A stretch of DNA of 64,000 nucleotides, taken from DASYRM01 sp036004405. Lineage in GTDB: Bacteria; Acidobacteriota; Vicinamibacteria; Vicinamibacterales; UBA2999. The position numbers were made by a program, and so were the translations under genes. The notes under the pieces are model-generated. The model ran no database searches. It was not told the DNA's origin and saw nothing but the letters and a program-made list of their open reading frames with translations. Below are positions 35,135 to 42,968 of the stretch, piece after piece. The DNA lies in NCBI GenBank assembly GCA_036004405.1, contig DASYRM010000037.1:1-64000 (forward strand), read 5' to 3'. The first letter of the stretch is position 1; each line of letters begins with the position of its first letter.

Positions 35135-35476
35135 CTAGGAGGCGACCGCGAGCTTGCTCTTGCGCTGTGTTGTTTCGATCTTGCCCTGGACGATCGCCCC
35201 GTCCGCGATACTGATGATCGGGGCCGAGCATTCGCCCTCGACGTTCGCCGTCGTCTGGATGACGATCTTGTTGATCGCGGCCAGGTCGCCCTCGACGGTT
35301 CCCTCAATCACGACCGACTCAGCTGTAATGGCGGCGTTGACCGTGGCTTCCGGGGCGATCGTGAGCGTGTGCTGGTCGACCGCGATGGTGCCTTCGACGC
35401 GGCCAGCGATGAGAAATGGCTCGCGCGCGACGACGTCGCCCTTGATGCGAATCGACTTCCCGATACCGGATGACAT
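35135..35476 (-). CDS. Bactofilin
   Basis: 113 residues from ATG 35476 with AGAGGTG upstream. The whole protein is a right-handed beta-helix of short repeats: IRIKGDVVAREPFLIAGRVE, GTIAVDQHTLTIAPEATVNA, AITAESVVIEGTVEGDLAA and KIVIQTTANVEGECSAP. That is the bactofilin (DUF583) core that polymerises into cytoskeletal filaments acting in cell shape or polarity. A short basic tail (QRKSKLAVAS) follows. No M23 peptidase partner is adjacent. The frame is open upstream, but only the part from ATG 35476 is bactofilin. Confidence 0.92.
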   Translation of the reverse strand: MSSGIGKSIRIKGDVVAREPFLIAGRVEGTIAVDQHTLTIAPEATVNAAITAESVVIEGTVEGDLAAINKIVIQTTANVEGECSAPIISIADGAIVQGKIETTQRKSKLAVAS

Positions 35477-35549
35477 ATTCACCTCTGGGTCTGGAGATTG
35501 GTTCGGGTGGGTTATCGGCGTGTCGGACCGAAATCTTTGCGGCCCTCGT

Positions 35550-37157
35550 CTACTGCCCCCGGCTCGCGAACGCGTAGAGCGTGTCGTTGGCGGCCACCAC
35601 CACATACTGGACGCCATCGAGCTGGTAGGTGATCGGTCCGTTGCTGATTGACGCGTGCAGGCCGGCCCGCCACAGCGGGACGCCGCGCGCGGCGTCGAAG
35701 GCCACGAAGTTGCTCGCCGAGTCGCCGGCGAACAGGAGATTGCCCGCCGTCGAGAGCAGGCCGGAACGCGTGCTGGCACTGCCTTCCCACGAGAAGCGCC
35801 AGCGTGGCTGGCCGGTCTGGTAGTCGAGCCCGAGCAGCATCGCTTCCGACCAGCCGCCACGATCGTTGCCGGCCCATCCCTGCGGCTTGTCGTCGTTTTC
35901 GTTCTCGTAGAGGTAATACACGCTGAACGCGCGCGTGGCGTTCACGTAGAAGAGACCTGTCTGAGGACTGAAGCTTGGCGGCGGCCAGTTCTGCCCACCC
36001 GCCTGGTTCGGCGACACGAGCGCGCCGGCAATCTGCGGTTCCTTCCGCGGATTGGGCATCGGCTGCCCCTTGGCGTCCACGCCCAGCGCCCAGTTCGTCT
36101 TAACGTATTCGCGGCTGGAGAGGCTGCGCCCGGTTTCACGATCGAGGACGAAGAACCAGCCGTTGCGCGCGGCCTGCGCCAGCAGCTTCCGCGGCTGGCC
36201 GTTGATCGTGCCGTCGAAGAGGACGGGCGTCTGCGTCGCGTCCCAGTCGTGGGTATCGTGCGGCGACGCCTGGAAGTACCAGGCGAGCTGTCCCGTGTCG
36301 GGGTTCAGCGCGACGATCGACTCGGTGTAGAGGTTGTCCCCCTGCCGTTTACGTCCATTGATCACCGGCTGCGGGTTGCCAGTGCCGAAGTAGATCAAGT
36401 TCAACTGGGCGTCGTAGGTCGTCGCTCCCCACGTCATGCCGCCGCCGTGCAGCATCGCTTCGACGCTGGGCCACGTCTTCGCTTCGGGCGTTCCCGGCTC
36501 CGGATGCGTATACCAGCGCCACTGGCGCGCGCCGGTCTCCGGGTCGTGCGATTCGATGTAGCCGGGGATGTCGAGATCGTCGCCGCTGACGCCCACGATG
36601 ACGTGATTCTTGACGACGAGCGGCGCCGCCGAGGCGTAGTAGAACTGATCGAGATCGCAGATCTCGGTGCGCCACTTCTCCTTGCCCGTGCGGTTGTCGA
36701 GCGCCAGCAGATGGCAGTCCGGCGTCGAGACATAGACGCTGGTGCCGAGCACCGCGACGCCGCGGTTGCCGATGTGCCAGCCGCCCTTCGACGGCCAGCT
36801 GGCGTGCCACAACTCCCGGCCGCTGCGCGCGTCGAGCGCCCAGACGTGATCGGGAATGGTCACGTACAGCACGCCGTTGACGACGACGGGTGTGCCCTTG
36901 ATGATGGCGGCGGTCGTGCCGCCACCGCCGGCGGGCCCTGCCGCCGTGATCCGGTGCGTCCAGCCGAGCGACAGCGACGCGACGTTGCGGCTGTCGATCG
37001 TGGTCAGCTCGCTGAAACGCCGGCCCGAGTAGTCGCCGTTGTGCATCGGCCACGAGTCGGGGGTGGGAGCGGCCAGCGCCGACGGCGCCACGATCCCCTG
37101 GCCGTGAAGCGCCGCCACGCACGACACCGCGACGAGCAGCATGCCAGCCAGTCTCAT
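35550..37157 (-). CDS. PQQ-dependent alcohol dehydrogenase-type quinoprotein
   Basis: 535 residues. A signal peptide (MRLAGMLLVAVSCVAALHGQ) is followed by an eight-bladed propeller of the methanol/ethanol dehydrogenase type: DSWPMHNGDYSGRRFSELT, HVWALDARSGRELWHAS, VGVSGDDLDIPGYIESHDPE, YFGTGNPQP, QGDNLYTESIVALNPDTG and ASPHDTHDWDATQTPVLFD. The Asn in GTGNP and Asp in HDWDA match conserved active-site positions. No haem is fused; the dihaem cytochrome upstream is the natural acceptor. Its ATG overlaps that gene's stop by four bases. Confidence 0.88.
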   Translation of the reverse strand: MRLAGMLLVAVSCVAALHGQGIVAPSALAAPTPDSWPMHNGDYSGRRFSELTTIDSRNVASLSLGWTHRITAAGPAGGGGTTAAIIKGTPVVVNGVLYVTIPDHVWALDARSGRELWHASWPSKGGWHIGNRGVAVLGTSVYVSTPDCHLLALDNRTGKEKWRTEICDLDQFYYASAAPLVVKNHVIVGVSGDDLDIPGYIESHDPETGARQWRWYTHPEPGTPEAKTWPSVEAMLHGGGMTWGATTYDAQLNLIYFGTGNPQPVINGRKRQGDNLYTESIVALNPDTGQLAWYFQASPHDTHDWDATQTPVLFDGTINGQPRKLLAQAARNGWFFVLDRETGRSLSSREYVKTNWALGVDAKGQPMPNPRKEPQIAGALVSPNQAGGQNWPPPSFSPQTGLFYVNATRAFSVYYLYENENDDKPQGWAGNDRGGWSEAMLLGLDYQTGQPRWRFSWEGSASTRSGLLSTAGNLLFAGDSASNFVAFDAARGVPLWRAGLHASISNGPITYQLDGVQYVVVAANDTLYAFASRGQ

Positions 37158-37939
37158 TTGATCGTCCACAGGTAGGCGACCACGTCGTGGATGGCGTCGT
37201 CGGTGTACTCGTCGAGCAGGGCGCGGTGCGCGGCGAGCGGATCGCGCACCTCGACGGTGACGCCAGGCACGCGCGAAAACGCCCGATAGTCGCCCGATGC
37301 CTCGCGCAGCGCCACCGAGAAGTTGTCGATGCGCTCCAGCGTTCCAGACACCGGCGGGCCGGAGAGCGGCGTCACCGTCACTTCGACCTTCTTCGTGCCC
37401 CGAAGCAGCGTCGGAAACAGCAGGCGCTGCTGCAGTGTCAGCGCGTCGGAGGTGCGCGACCGCAAGCCGGCGAAGTCGCCGGTGGGCGAATGGCAGGTGC
37501 TGCAGCGTCCCGCGCCGTTGAAGTAGCGCCGGCCGGCTTCCGGATCGCCGATCAGCACGTCGATCGGCGCGGTTGGCGTGCGGTTGCGGGTGACCGCCTC
37601 GATGCGCTGACGCAGGAAATGCGAGAGGTCGACGATCTGCGCCTGGGTCAGCGTCGCGGAATGCGCCGGCGCCGTCGCGCGCATCGCCGGCCCGAGGCTG
37701 GCGCCGAGCCTGTCGCGCAGCACCGCGGTCGATCGGATCAGGTCTGGGCCGTTCGGTCCGCCCTTGGCGGTGCTGCCGTGGCAGTTGATGCAGTGTTCGG
37801 CGTAGAGCCGCCGGCCGCGCGCCGCGGCCGCCTCATCGACCGTCGGGCGATCGGTGGGGCCACCCTGAGCCGCGAGGGAGACCGGCAGCAGGACGGCGGA
37901 GACGATCCAGACGAACGCGCCGCTGGTCCGGGAAGCCAT
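37154..37939 (-). CDS. Dihaem c-type cytochrome
   Basis: 261 residues from ATG 37939. A signal peptide ends near SLAAQ. Two haem sites are CINCH (50-54) and CSTCH (146-150), the second after GDPEAGRRYFNGAG. Domain 1 is a class I cytochrome c; domain 2 is interrupted by a beta segment (EVTVTPLSGPPVSGTLERID) before a final helix (DDAIHDVVAYLWTIK). The insert resembles a PQQ-enzyme-associated cytochrome seen in acidobacterial operons. It lies between DUF1080 and the quinoprotein and should accept electrons from the latter. Confidence 0.88.
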   Translation of the reverse strand: MASRTSGAFVWIVSAVLLPVSLAAQGGPTDRPTVDEAAAARGRRLYAEHCINCHGSTAKGGPNGPDLIRSTAVLRDRLGASLGPAMRATAPAHSATLTQAQIVDLSHFLRQRIEAVTRNRTPTAPIDVLIGDPEAGRRYFNGAGRCSTCHSPTGDFAGLRSRTSDALTLQQRLLFPTLLRGTKKVEVTVTPLSGPPVSGTLERIDNFSVALREASGDYRAFSRVPGVTVEVRDPLAAHRALLDEYTDDAIHDVVAYLWTIK

Positions 37940-37941
37940 GG

Positions 37942-38832
37942 CTAGTGGCACATGGCCGGGTTCGACTTGACGATGTACGGCCGATAGCTCTTCGAGCGAG
38001 CGTCGGTGCACCCTTCGAGATTGAGCAGTTCGACCTTGCGGAAATCGATCGGCGCCGTCTCCGCCTGCAGCGAGATGTAGCCGCCGGTCATCGGCGTGCC
38101 ATCGATCTTGACGGCAGGATCGACCGGGTTGGCGCCGCCGCCGCCGATCTGCGGCTGCGAGTACTCGAGGACGGTCTGGCCTTCGACGAGGTGCCGAATG
38201 AGCTCGTCGCCGTGAACGAGCACTTCCACGCGCACCCACTGATCGCCGTCGTAGGTCCGCGACGTCGAGTTGGTGCAGTGCGCGGTATGGAGCTTGCCCT
38301 GATAGAAGACGTTCGAGCCTGGCGTGCACAGGTTGGCCGTCGTCCGCGGTCCCGCCCCGAGTCCTCCGAGCAGCTGGATCTCGAGGGCAATGGGGAAATC
38401 CTGATCCTTCAGCATCGTCTTCGGGTGCGGGCTGTGCAGCATCAGGCCGTTGTTGCGAGCGGCCCATGCGGGCCCGCCGGTCACCTGTTCGCCGACGAAG
38501 CGATACTCCGCGGCGATCAGGTAGTAGGAGAACGGGTCCTTGTAGAAGATGTGGCCGAACTCGCCATTGAAGGACGGCCACTCGTCATAGCGGACCTTCA
38601 GGAGCCCGTCCTCGACGCGGAAGGTGTGGTGGAGGTTCTCACCCAGCTCGTGCTTCGCGAACTTGATCGTCCAGTCGGCGAGGTTGCGCCCGTTGAACAG
38701 CTGGATCCAGTCGCTTGCCGCGACGTTGTCTGGCCGTGTCCGCGTCTGACCGGCGGCGCCAGTCAGCGCCGGCACGAGCGCCACGGTGGCAAGGGCGATG
38801 GCCACGACGATTCGGCGGACAGGTGAATGCAT
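37942..38832 (-). CDS. Secreted DUF1080 (3-keto-disaccharide hydrolase-like) protein
   Basis: 296 residues. A signal peptide (MHSPVRRIVVAIALATVALV) precedes a concanavalin-like DUF1080 domain: DWIQLFNGRNLADWTIKF, TFRVEDGLLKVRYDEW, FSYYLIAAEYRFVGEQV, NNGLMLHSPHPKTMLKDQDF and ALEIQLLGG, with the C-terminal strand GGYISLQAETAPIDFRKVELL. Members of this family act on 3-keto-glycosides or bind sugars. A gap of two bases to the cytochrome gene shows a single operon, so oxidation of a sugar-like substrate by the quinoprotein is an attractive but unproved idea. Confidence 0.88.
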   Translation of the reverse strand: MHSPVRRIVVAIALATVALVPALTGAAGQTRTRPDNVAASDWIQLFNGRNLADWTIKFAKHELGENLHHTFRVEDGLLKVRYDEWPSFNGEFGHIFYKDPFSYYLIAAEYRFVGEQVTGGPAWAARNNGLMLHSPHPKTMLKDQDFPIALEIQLLGGLGAGPRTTANLCTPGSNVFYQGKLHTAHCTNSTSRTYDGDQWVRVEVLVHGDELIRHLVEGQTVLEYSQPQIGGGGANPVDPAVKIDGTPMTGGYISLQAETAPIDFRKVELLNLEGCTDARSKSYRPYIVKSNPAMCH

Positions 38833-38868
38833 GTCGGCGCGCGATTCCGAACGGAAGCGGGGGAATCA

Positions 38869-38874
38869 TACAAT
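38869..38874 (+). promoter_or_regulatory. -10 TACAAT for rsmH
   Basis: TACAAT ends 5 nt before GTG 38880, so the transcript should be leaderless. TTCCGA (38845-38850) is a weak -35 with an 18-bp spacer. Confidence 0.45.
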
Positions 38875-38879
38875 CTCCC

Positions 38880-39935
38880 GTGCCCGATCCTGGCCCTGAC
38901 GCGCCCTCCCCGCACAAGCGCCGCCGGCGATACCCGGGCCGCAACCCGCGCGAGTTTCACGACAAGTACAAAGAACTGAACCCCGGGCAGTACCCCGCCG
39001 AGATGCAGAAGGTCCTCGCGTCAGGCAAGACGCCGGCGGGCACGCATCTGCCCATCATGGTCGACGAAGTAGTCGGCTGCCTGCGGCCCGCCCCCGGGGA
39101 GGTGGCGGTCGACTGCACACTCGGCGGCGGTGGCCACGCGCGCGCGATCCTGGAACGCCTGCAGCCGGGCGGACGGCTCATCGGGCTCGACGTCGACCCG
39201 CTCGAGCTGCCACGCACCGAAGCGCAGCTGCGCGCGGCCGGTTTCGGCGCCGAGGCGTTTGTCGCCCGCCAGGCCAACTTCGCCGGTCTGGCGAAGGCGC
39301 TCGCGGCCGAGGGGCTCGAACGCGCCGATGTGATTCTGGCGGACCTCGGCGTCTCGTCGATGCAGTTCGACAATCCCGATCGCGGCTTCAGCTACAAGGG
39401 CGTCGGGCCGCTGGACATGCGGATGAACCCGCAGCGGGGGGAGCCCGCGTCGCAGCTGATCGTCCGTGCGAGCGAGGAGGCGCTCGCGCAACTGCTCACG
39501 GACAATGCCGACGAGCCGCACAGCCGGCTCATCGCCCGACTGCTGAAGGCACAGCCGCTCGAGACGACGCATGCCGCCGACCGTCTGCTGCGCGCGGGAC
39601 TCACGGCGGCCCTCCCCGGCGTGGCGAAGACCGACGTGAAGATGTCGATCCGCCGCACGTTCCAGGCGCTGCGCATCGCGGTCAACGACGAGTTCTCGGC
39701 GCTCGACGCGCTTCTGCGGTCGCTGCCCCAGTGCCTCGCGCCGGGCGGCCGCGTGGCGGTGCTGACGTTTCATTCCGGTGAAGACCGGCGGGTGAAGAAA
39801 GCGTTCCAAGCGGGCCGCCGCGCCGGCGTGTATTCCGATGTGGCAACCGAGGTGATTCGCTCCACCAAGGCCGAGACGTTCGCCAACCGGCGCGCCGCCT
39901 CGGCGAAACTGCGCTGGGCCGTGCGCGCCGGCTAG
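38880..39935 (+). CDS. rsmH: 16S rRNA (cytosine-1402 N4)-methyltransferase RsmH
   Basis: 351 residues from GTG 38880. A basic leader (HKRRRRYPGRNPREFHDKYK) precedes the usual start THLPIMVDEVVGCLRP. Methyltransferase motifs: VDCTLGGGGHARAIL (SAM), GLDVDPLEL, ILADLGVSSMQFDNPDRGFS, GPLDMRMNP, and the C-terminal TFQALRIAVNDEFSALD and LTFHSGEDRRVKKAF. The ~45-residue N-terminal extension is not in typical RsmH. The gene stands alone: mraZ, ftsL and ftsI, its usual neighbours in the division cluster, are absent, so it is either relocated or a second copy. Confidence 0.93.
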   Translation: MPDPGPDAPSPHKRRRRYPGRNPREFHDKYKELNPGQYPAEMQKVLASGKTPAGTHLPIMVDEVVGCLRPAPGEVAVDCTLGGGGHARAILERLQPGGRLIGLDVDPLELPRTEAQLRAAGFGAEAFVARQANFAGLAKALAAEGLERADVILADLGVSSMQFDNPDRGFSYKGVGPLDMRMNPQRGEPASQLIVRASEEALAQLLTDNADEPHSRLIARLLKAQPLETTHAADRLLRAGLTAALPGVAKTDVKMSIRRTFQALRIAVNDEFSALDALLRSLPQCLAPGGRVAVLTFHSGEDRRVKKAFQAGRRAGVYSDVATEVIRSTKAETFANRRAASAKLRWAVRAG

Positions 39936-40080
39936 ATGCCTTGACCGCCTCGACTGCCTGATTTTGAGTCAAGTTTTTCCCCGGCAAGGCATCTACGCCC
40001 GCCCGAAGGGCGGGCCAGCAGACACTGCTCTAGCGAGGCGGAGCCTGCATGCTCGTCGGTCCGAGGCGCAGCCTCGCTAG
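39933..40080. repeat. Compound intergenic inverted-repeat element
   Basis: Two nested structures fill the gap after rsmH. An 11-bp inverted repeat (39933-39943, which contains the rsmH stop, and 39985-39995) flanks a T-run at 39973-39978 and could terminate transcription. A 10-bp inverted repeat CTAGCGAGGC / GCCTCGCTAG (40030-40039, 40071-40080) follows, with a complete CGAGGC-GCA-GCCTCG palindrome (40062-40076). Relatives of that palindrome occur at 50122 and 56079. Confidence 0.6.
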
Positions 40081-40170
40081 GTGCTACACTGCTGGCCTCT
40101 CCTGCGCTTCGCCGCCGGGCATTCCGCTCGGTTCTCTCGCTGGTCCCGCTCAGTCCCGAATCCGACCCAT

Positions 40171-40383
40171 ATGACGACCGAATCCGCGCCCGATCAGACT
40201 GCTCGACAGACGCACTGCCCGTTCTGCCAGGGCAGAGTCGTTGATACGCTGGCCAAGGTCATCACGCCCAACTCGACGTGGCGTTGCCGGACGTGCGAGA
40301 AAACGTGGACCGGCGCGTCGCAGACGGCGACGACGACCGGCTACGAGCGCCAATCGCCGGCGTGGCGGCGTTCAGACACGTGA
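40171..40383 (+). CDS. Small zinc-ribbon protein
   Basis: 70 residues from ATG 40171. Two cysteine pairs, CPFC and CRTC, 24 residues apart (THCPFCQGRVVDTL, WRCRTCEKTW), form a zinc ribbon similar to those of transposon- or transcription-associated ribbons, with no other domain. The frame is open to 40081, but the upstream part is not protein-like and covers the repeat border. Its 3' end overlaps the convergent FAD oxidoreductase gene by 12 nt. Function unknown. Confidence 0.6.
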   Translation: MTTESAPDQTARQTHCPFCQGRVVDTLAKVITPNSTWRCRTCEKTWTGASQTATTTGYERQSPAWRRSDT

Positions 40384-41790
40384 AGCGATCTCGAGCAGCT
40401 GACTCCGGGTAGGTCCGGGTGTCGGCGGGCGTGGCGTCCCCTTCAGCGCCTCACGTGCGGCGGCCATCCGCTGAATCACGACCGGCCGCTCGAGTATTTG
40501 CTGCAGTGGCGTCACTGTTCCGATGTACTCGAGCGCGTCGCGGAACAGATCCGGACTCGCGGCGATCGAGGACATCAGCCCGCCGAAGCGGCGTGCGAGG
40601 TCGTGGGCGGGCGGCGGCGGCTCGCGTCCTTCGCGCAGCGCCACCATTTCGCCAAAGCGGGCGCGGTCGACTGCGATCTGCGCCTCGTACCAGGGCGTGA
40701 TCTCAGCTTGTGTTCGCCGATCGAACTCTTCGACCAGCGCGCGCGGATCGTCGCCATGTGTGCGCAGCGCATCTCGAAGCCGCAGCGCGTGAAGGAATCC
40801 TACGGTCAAGCCGCGGCCCGCCGATGGATTCGTACAGGCCCATGCGTCGGCGACGGCGGCAAAACCCGTCGCGACCGGCGTGTCGTCCACGACGAAGCGG
40901 CGGTAGCGGTCGGCAATGCCGCTCATCGCCAGGACCGGAGAGATCGGCTCTCCCTGGAGCCAGTGGGCCTGCAGCGGACAGGCGCCGATCGCCGCCATCC
41001 ACGGCTCCTCGTGCCGCAGCCCCTTCAGCGGCTGGTCGCCAGTTGTCACGAAGATGGTGACCGACCAGGTGTCCCGGTCGCCGGGCAGCGTCAGCAGTGA
41101 GATCGAACCAAGCGGCGTGAGCGCGCCTCCCAGCCGCTGGGGCTGCACGCCGCGGAAGTAGCGCGTGTAGTACGTGAAGCCGCAGTCCTCCTGTTCCTCG
41201 TACGGCGGCCGCGCGCCAATCGCCATGAGCCACTGCGGGCTGCGCGACTGGCGGCCGGTGGCATCCACCACCAGGTCGGCGCGAAGTTCGTCAGCATCCG
41301 AGGTGCGAACGCCGGCGACGTGCGGAATGCCGTCGATCGCCGACGCACCGGTCAGGAGGGCCTCGACGCCCACGCCGCGTCGAATCGACACGCCGCGGGC
41401 GTGCTCCGCCGCGCGTGCGAACACCCACTCACCGACCGGACGACGCGCGGTCAGCGTCCAGAGCTTCTCATCGATCGGCCGGGGCGCGCGGTCGGCGAAG
41501 ATCGGCGGCAGCGGATTGACCAGATCGAATCGCGCGGCACCGGCGCGCCCGAGCGCCTCCTGGATCTCCGGCAGCTCCGCTTCGAGCAGCAGGCGCAGGC
41601 CGGGCATGAAGTTGTGCGGCTGGCGAAACTGCGCAACCCCTTTGCGTTGCCAGTGATCCCAGGCCGCATCAGACGATGCCGGGATCGGATCGGCGTCGCG
41701 CTCGAGCAGGGTCACCTCATGGCCGTCGCGCCCGAGCAGAAGCGCGGTACCGAGCCCACAAATGCCGCCGCCGATCACCAGAATCCGCAT
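40372..41790 (-). CDS. FAD-dependent oxidoreductase (monooxygenase/halogenase-like fold)
   Basis: 472 residues from ATG 41790. The Rossmann start MRILVIGGGICGLGTALLLG and LLERDADPIP bind FAD. ADLVVDATGRQSRSPQWL is the second FAD signature, and DAWACTNPSAGRGLTVGFLHA is the GD/NP motif of the PHBH fold in altered form (the usual GD is DA here). Similar proteins are LasC-type epoxidases, tryptophan halogenase relatives and geranylgeranyl reductases. No halogenase WxWxIP motif is visible. It is divergent from an O-methyltransferase gene, which hints at a shared small-molecule tailoring role. Confidence 0.82.
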   Translation of the reverse strand: MRILVIGGGICGLGTALLLGRDGHEVTLLERDADPIPASSDAAWDHWQRKGVAQFRQPHNFMPGLRLLLEAELPEIQEALGRAGAARFDLVNPLPPIFADRAPRPIDEKLWTLTARRPVGEWVFARAAEHARGVSIRRGVGVEALLTGASAIDGIPHVAGVRTSDADELRADLVVDATGRQSRSPQWLMAIGARPPYEEQEDCGFTYYTRYFRGVQPQRLGGALTPLGSISLLTLPGDRDTWSVTIFVTTGDQPLKGLRHEEPWMAAIGACPLQAHWLQGEPISPVLAMSGIADRYRRFVVDDTPVATGFAAVADAWACTNPSAGRGLTVGFLHALRLRDALRTHGDDPRALVEEFDRRTQAEITPWYEAQIAVDRARFGEMVALREGREPPPPAHDLARRFGGLMSSIAASPDLFRDALEYIGTVTPLQQILERPVVIQRMAAAREALKGTPRPPTPGPTRSQLLEIASRV

Positions 41791-41875
41791 GCCGGTAATC
41801 CTAGTGCTCTCCTCGTGGTTGCCGCCAATGAGGTGTGAGCCGTGTGATATCGTCGCCCCCCTTGAGGTGGATCGC

Positions 41876-42922
41876 ATGACGATGACAGCTGTAACCGACA
41901 GCGCGAAACTGGCGCAGGCGCAGACGCGTCTGATGGACATGGCGTTCGCGTTCGTCACCTCGCAGGCCTCCGTGTCTGCGCAGGACCTGGGCCTGTTCGA
42001 CGCGCTCACCCTGGTGCCCGCCACGGTGGAGGAGATTGCCGGACGAATCGGCATTCGTCCGGTGGCGTGCCGCCGACTGCTGATGCTGATGGTCAGCCTG
42101 GACCTGGCGGAGCGGGACGGTGACGGCTTCCGCAACTCGGAGACGGGCGAGCTCTGTTCCTCGCGATCGGACGTGAAGCTCGGTGCGACGTCCCGAATCA
42201 ATCCGTTCTACGCCATGACGGCGCACCTCTCCGACGCACTTCGAGAGTACTCGCCGCGCTGGCGGCAGACGCTTGGCGTGGATGCCGCCGACGCGTTTGC
42301 GGCCTTGTATGCGAATCCAGTGGCGTTGCGGGAGTTTGCGGAGCTGATGAACGCCATCAGCGTGCCGCAGGGCCGGCTGATCGCCGAGCGATTCGACTTC
42401 GCGCCCTGTCGCTGCATCATGGACGTGGCAGGCGGTCCGGGCGGTCAGTCGATCGCGATCGGCGTCAGGCATCCGCATCTCCGCGGGATCGTCACCGACC
42501 TGGAGCCCGTCTGTGTCGTCGCACGGGAGAACATCGCTGCCAGCGGGTTGACCGATCGCTTCACGGCGGTTGCCGCCGATCTGATGGCGGGTCCGTATCC
42601 CGTCGGCGCCGACGTGATCCTCCTCGGCCACATCCTGCATGACTGGAGCGACGACGTCTGCGGCACGATTCTGCGCAACTGTGCCGCGGCGCTCCCGGCC
42701 GGCGGGACGCTCTTGATCAGCGAATCGGTGCTGCACGACGACTTCTCGGGCTCGACGCTCGCCCACGTCAAGGACCTGTTGATGCTGGTGGCCAACGAGC
42801 CTGGGGCTCGGGAGCGTTCGGAACGCGAGTATCGCGAGCTGCTCGACGCCGCCGGCTTCGACGTGACGAATCTGCTTCGACTCGACGCCCCGCGAGATCT
42901 CCTGGTGGCGCGAAAGCGGTAA
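41876..42922 (+). CDS. SAM-dependent O-methyltransferase (acetylserotonin/caffeate type)
   Basis: 348 residues from ATG 41876, with TTGAGGTGG upstream. An N-terminal winged-helix dimerisation domain (SAQDLGLFDALTLVPATVEE, CRRLLMLMVSLDLAER) is followed by the methyltransferase domain: MDVAGGPGGQSIAIGVRHP (motif I), GIVTDLEPVCVVARENI, LGHILHDWSDDVCGTILRNC and GTLLISESVLHDD. The H in LHDW is the usual catalytic base of plant-type O-methyltransferases. The substrate is unknown, but bacterial relatives tailor aromatic natural products. Confidence 0.88.
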   Translation: MTMTAVTDSAKLAQAQTRLMDMAFAFVTSQASVSAQDLGLFDALTLVPATVEEIAGRIGIRPVACRRLLMLMVSLDLAERDGDGFRNSETGELCSSRSDVKLGATSRINPFYAMTAHLSDALREYSPRWRQTLGVDAADAFAALYANPVALREFAELMNAISVPQGRLIAERFDFAPCRCIMDVAGGPGGQSIAIGVRHPHLRGIVTDLEPVCVVARENIAASGLTDRFTAVAADLMAGPYPVGADVILLGHILHDWSDDVCGTILRNCAAALPAGGTLLISESVLHDDFSGSTLAHVKDLLMLVANEPGARERSEREYRELLDAAGFDVTNLLRLDAPRDLLVARKR

Positions 42923-42968
42923 GCGATCCTGCGCGCCACGAGAGCGGTGCGAATGAAGCACGGCTATC

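Noticed and set aside
40081..40170. Upstream extension of the zinc-ribbon protein from GTG 40081
   Set aside because: Reads as Arg/Ser-rich noise directly after the palindromic repeat; no ribosome site.
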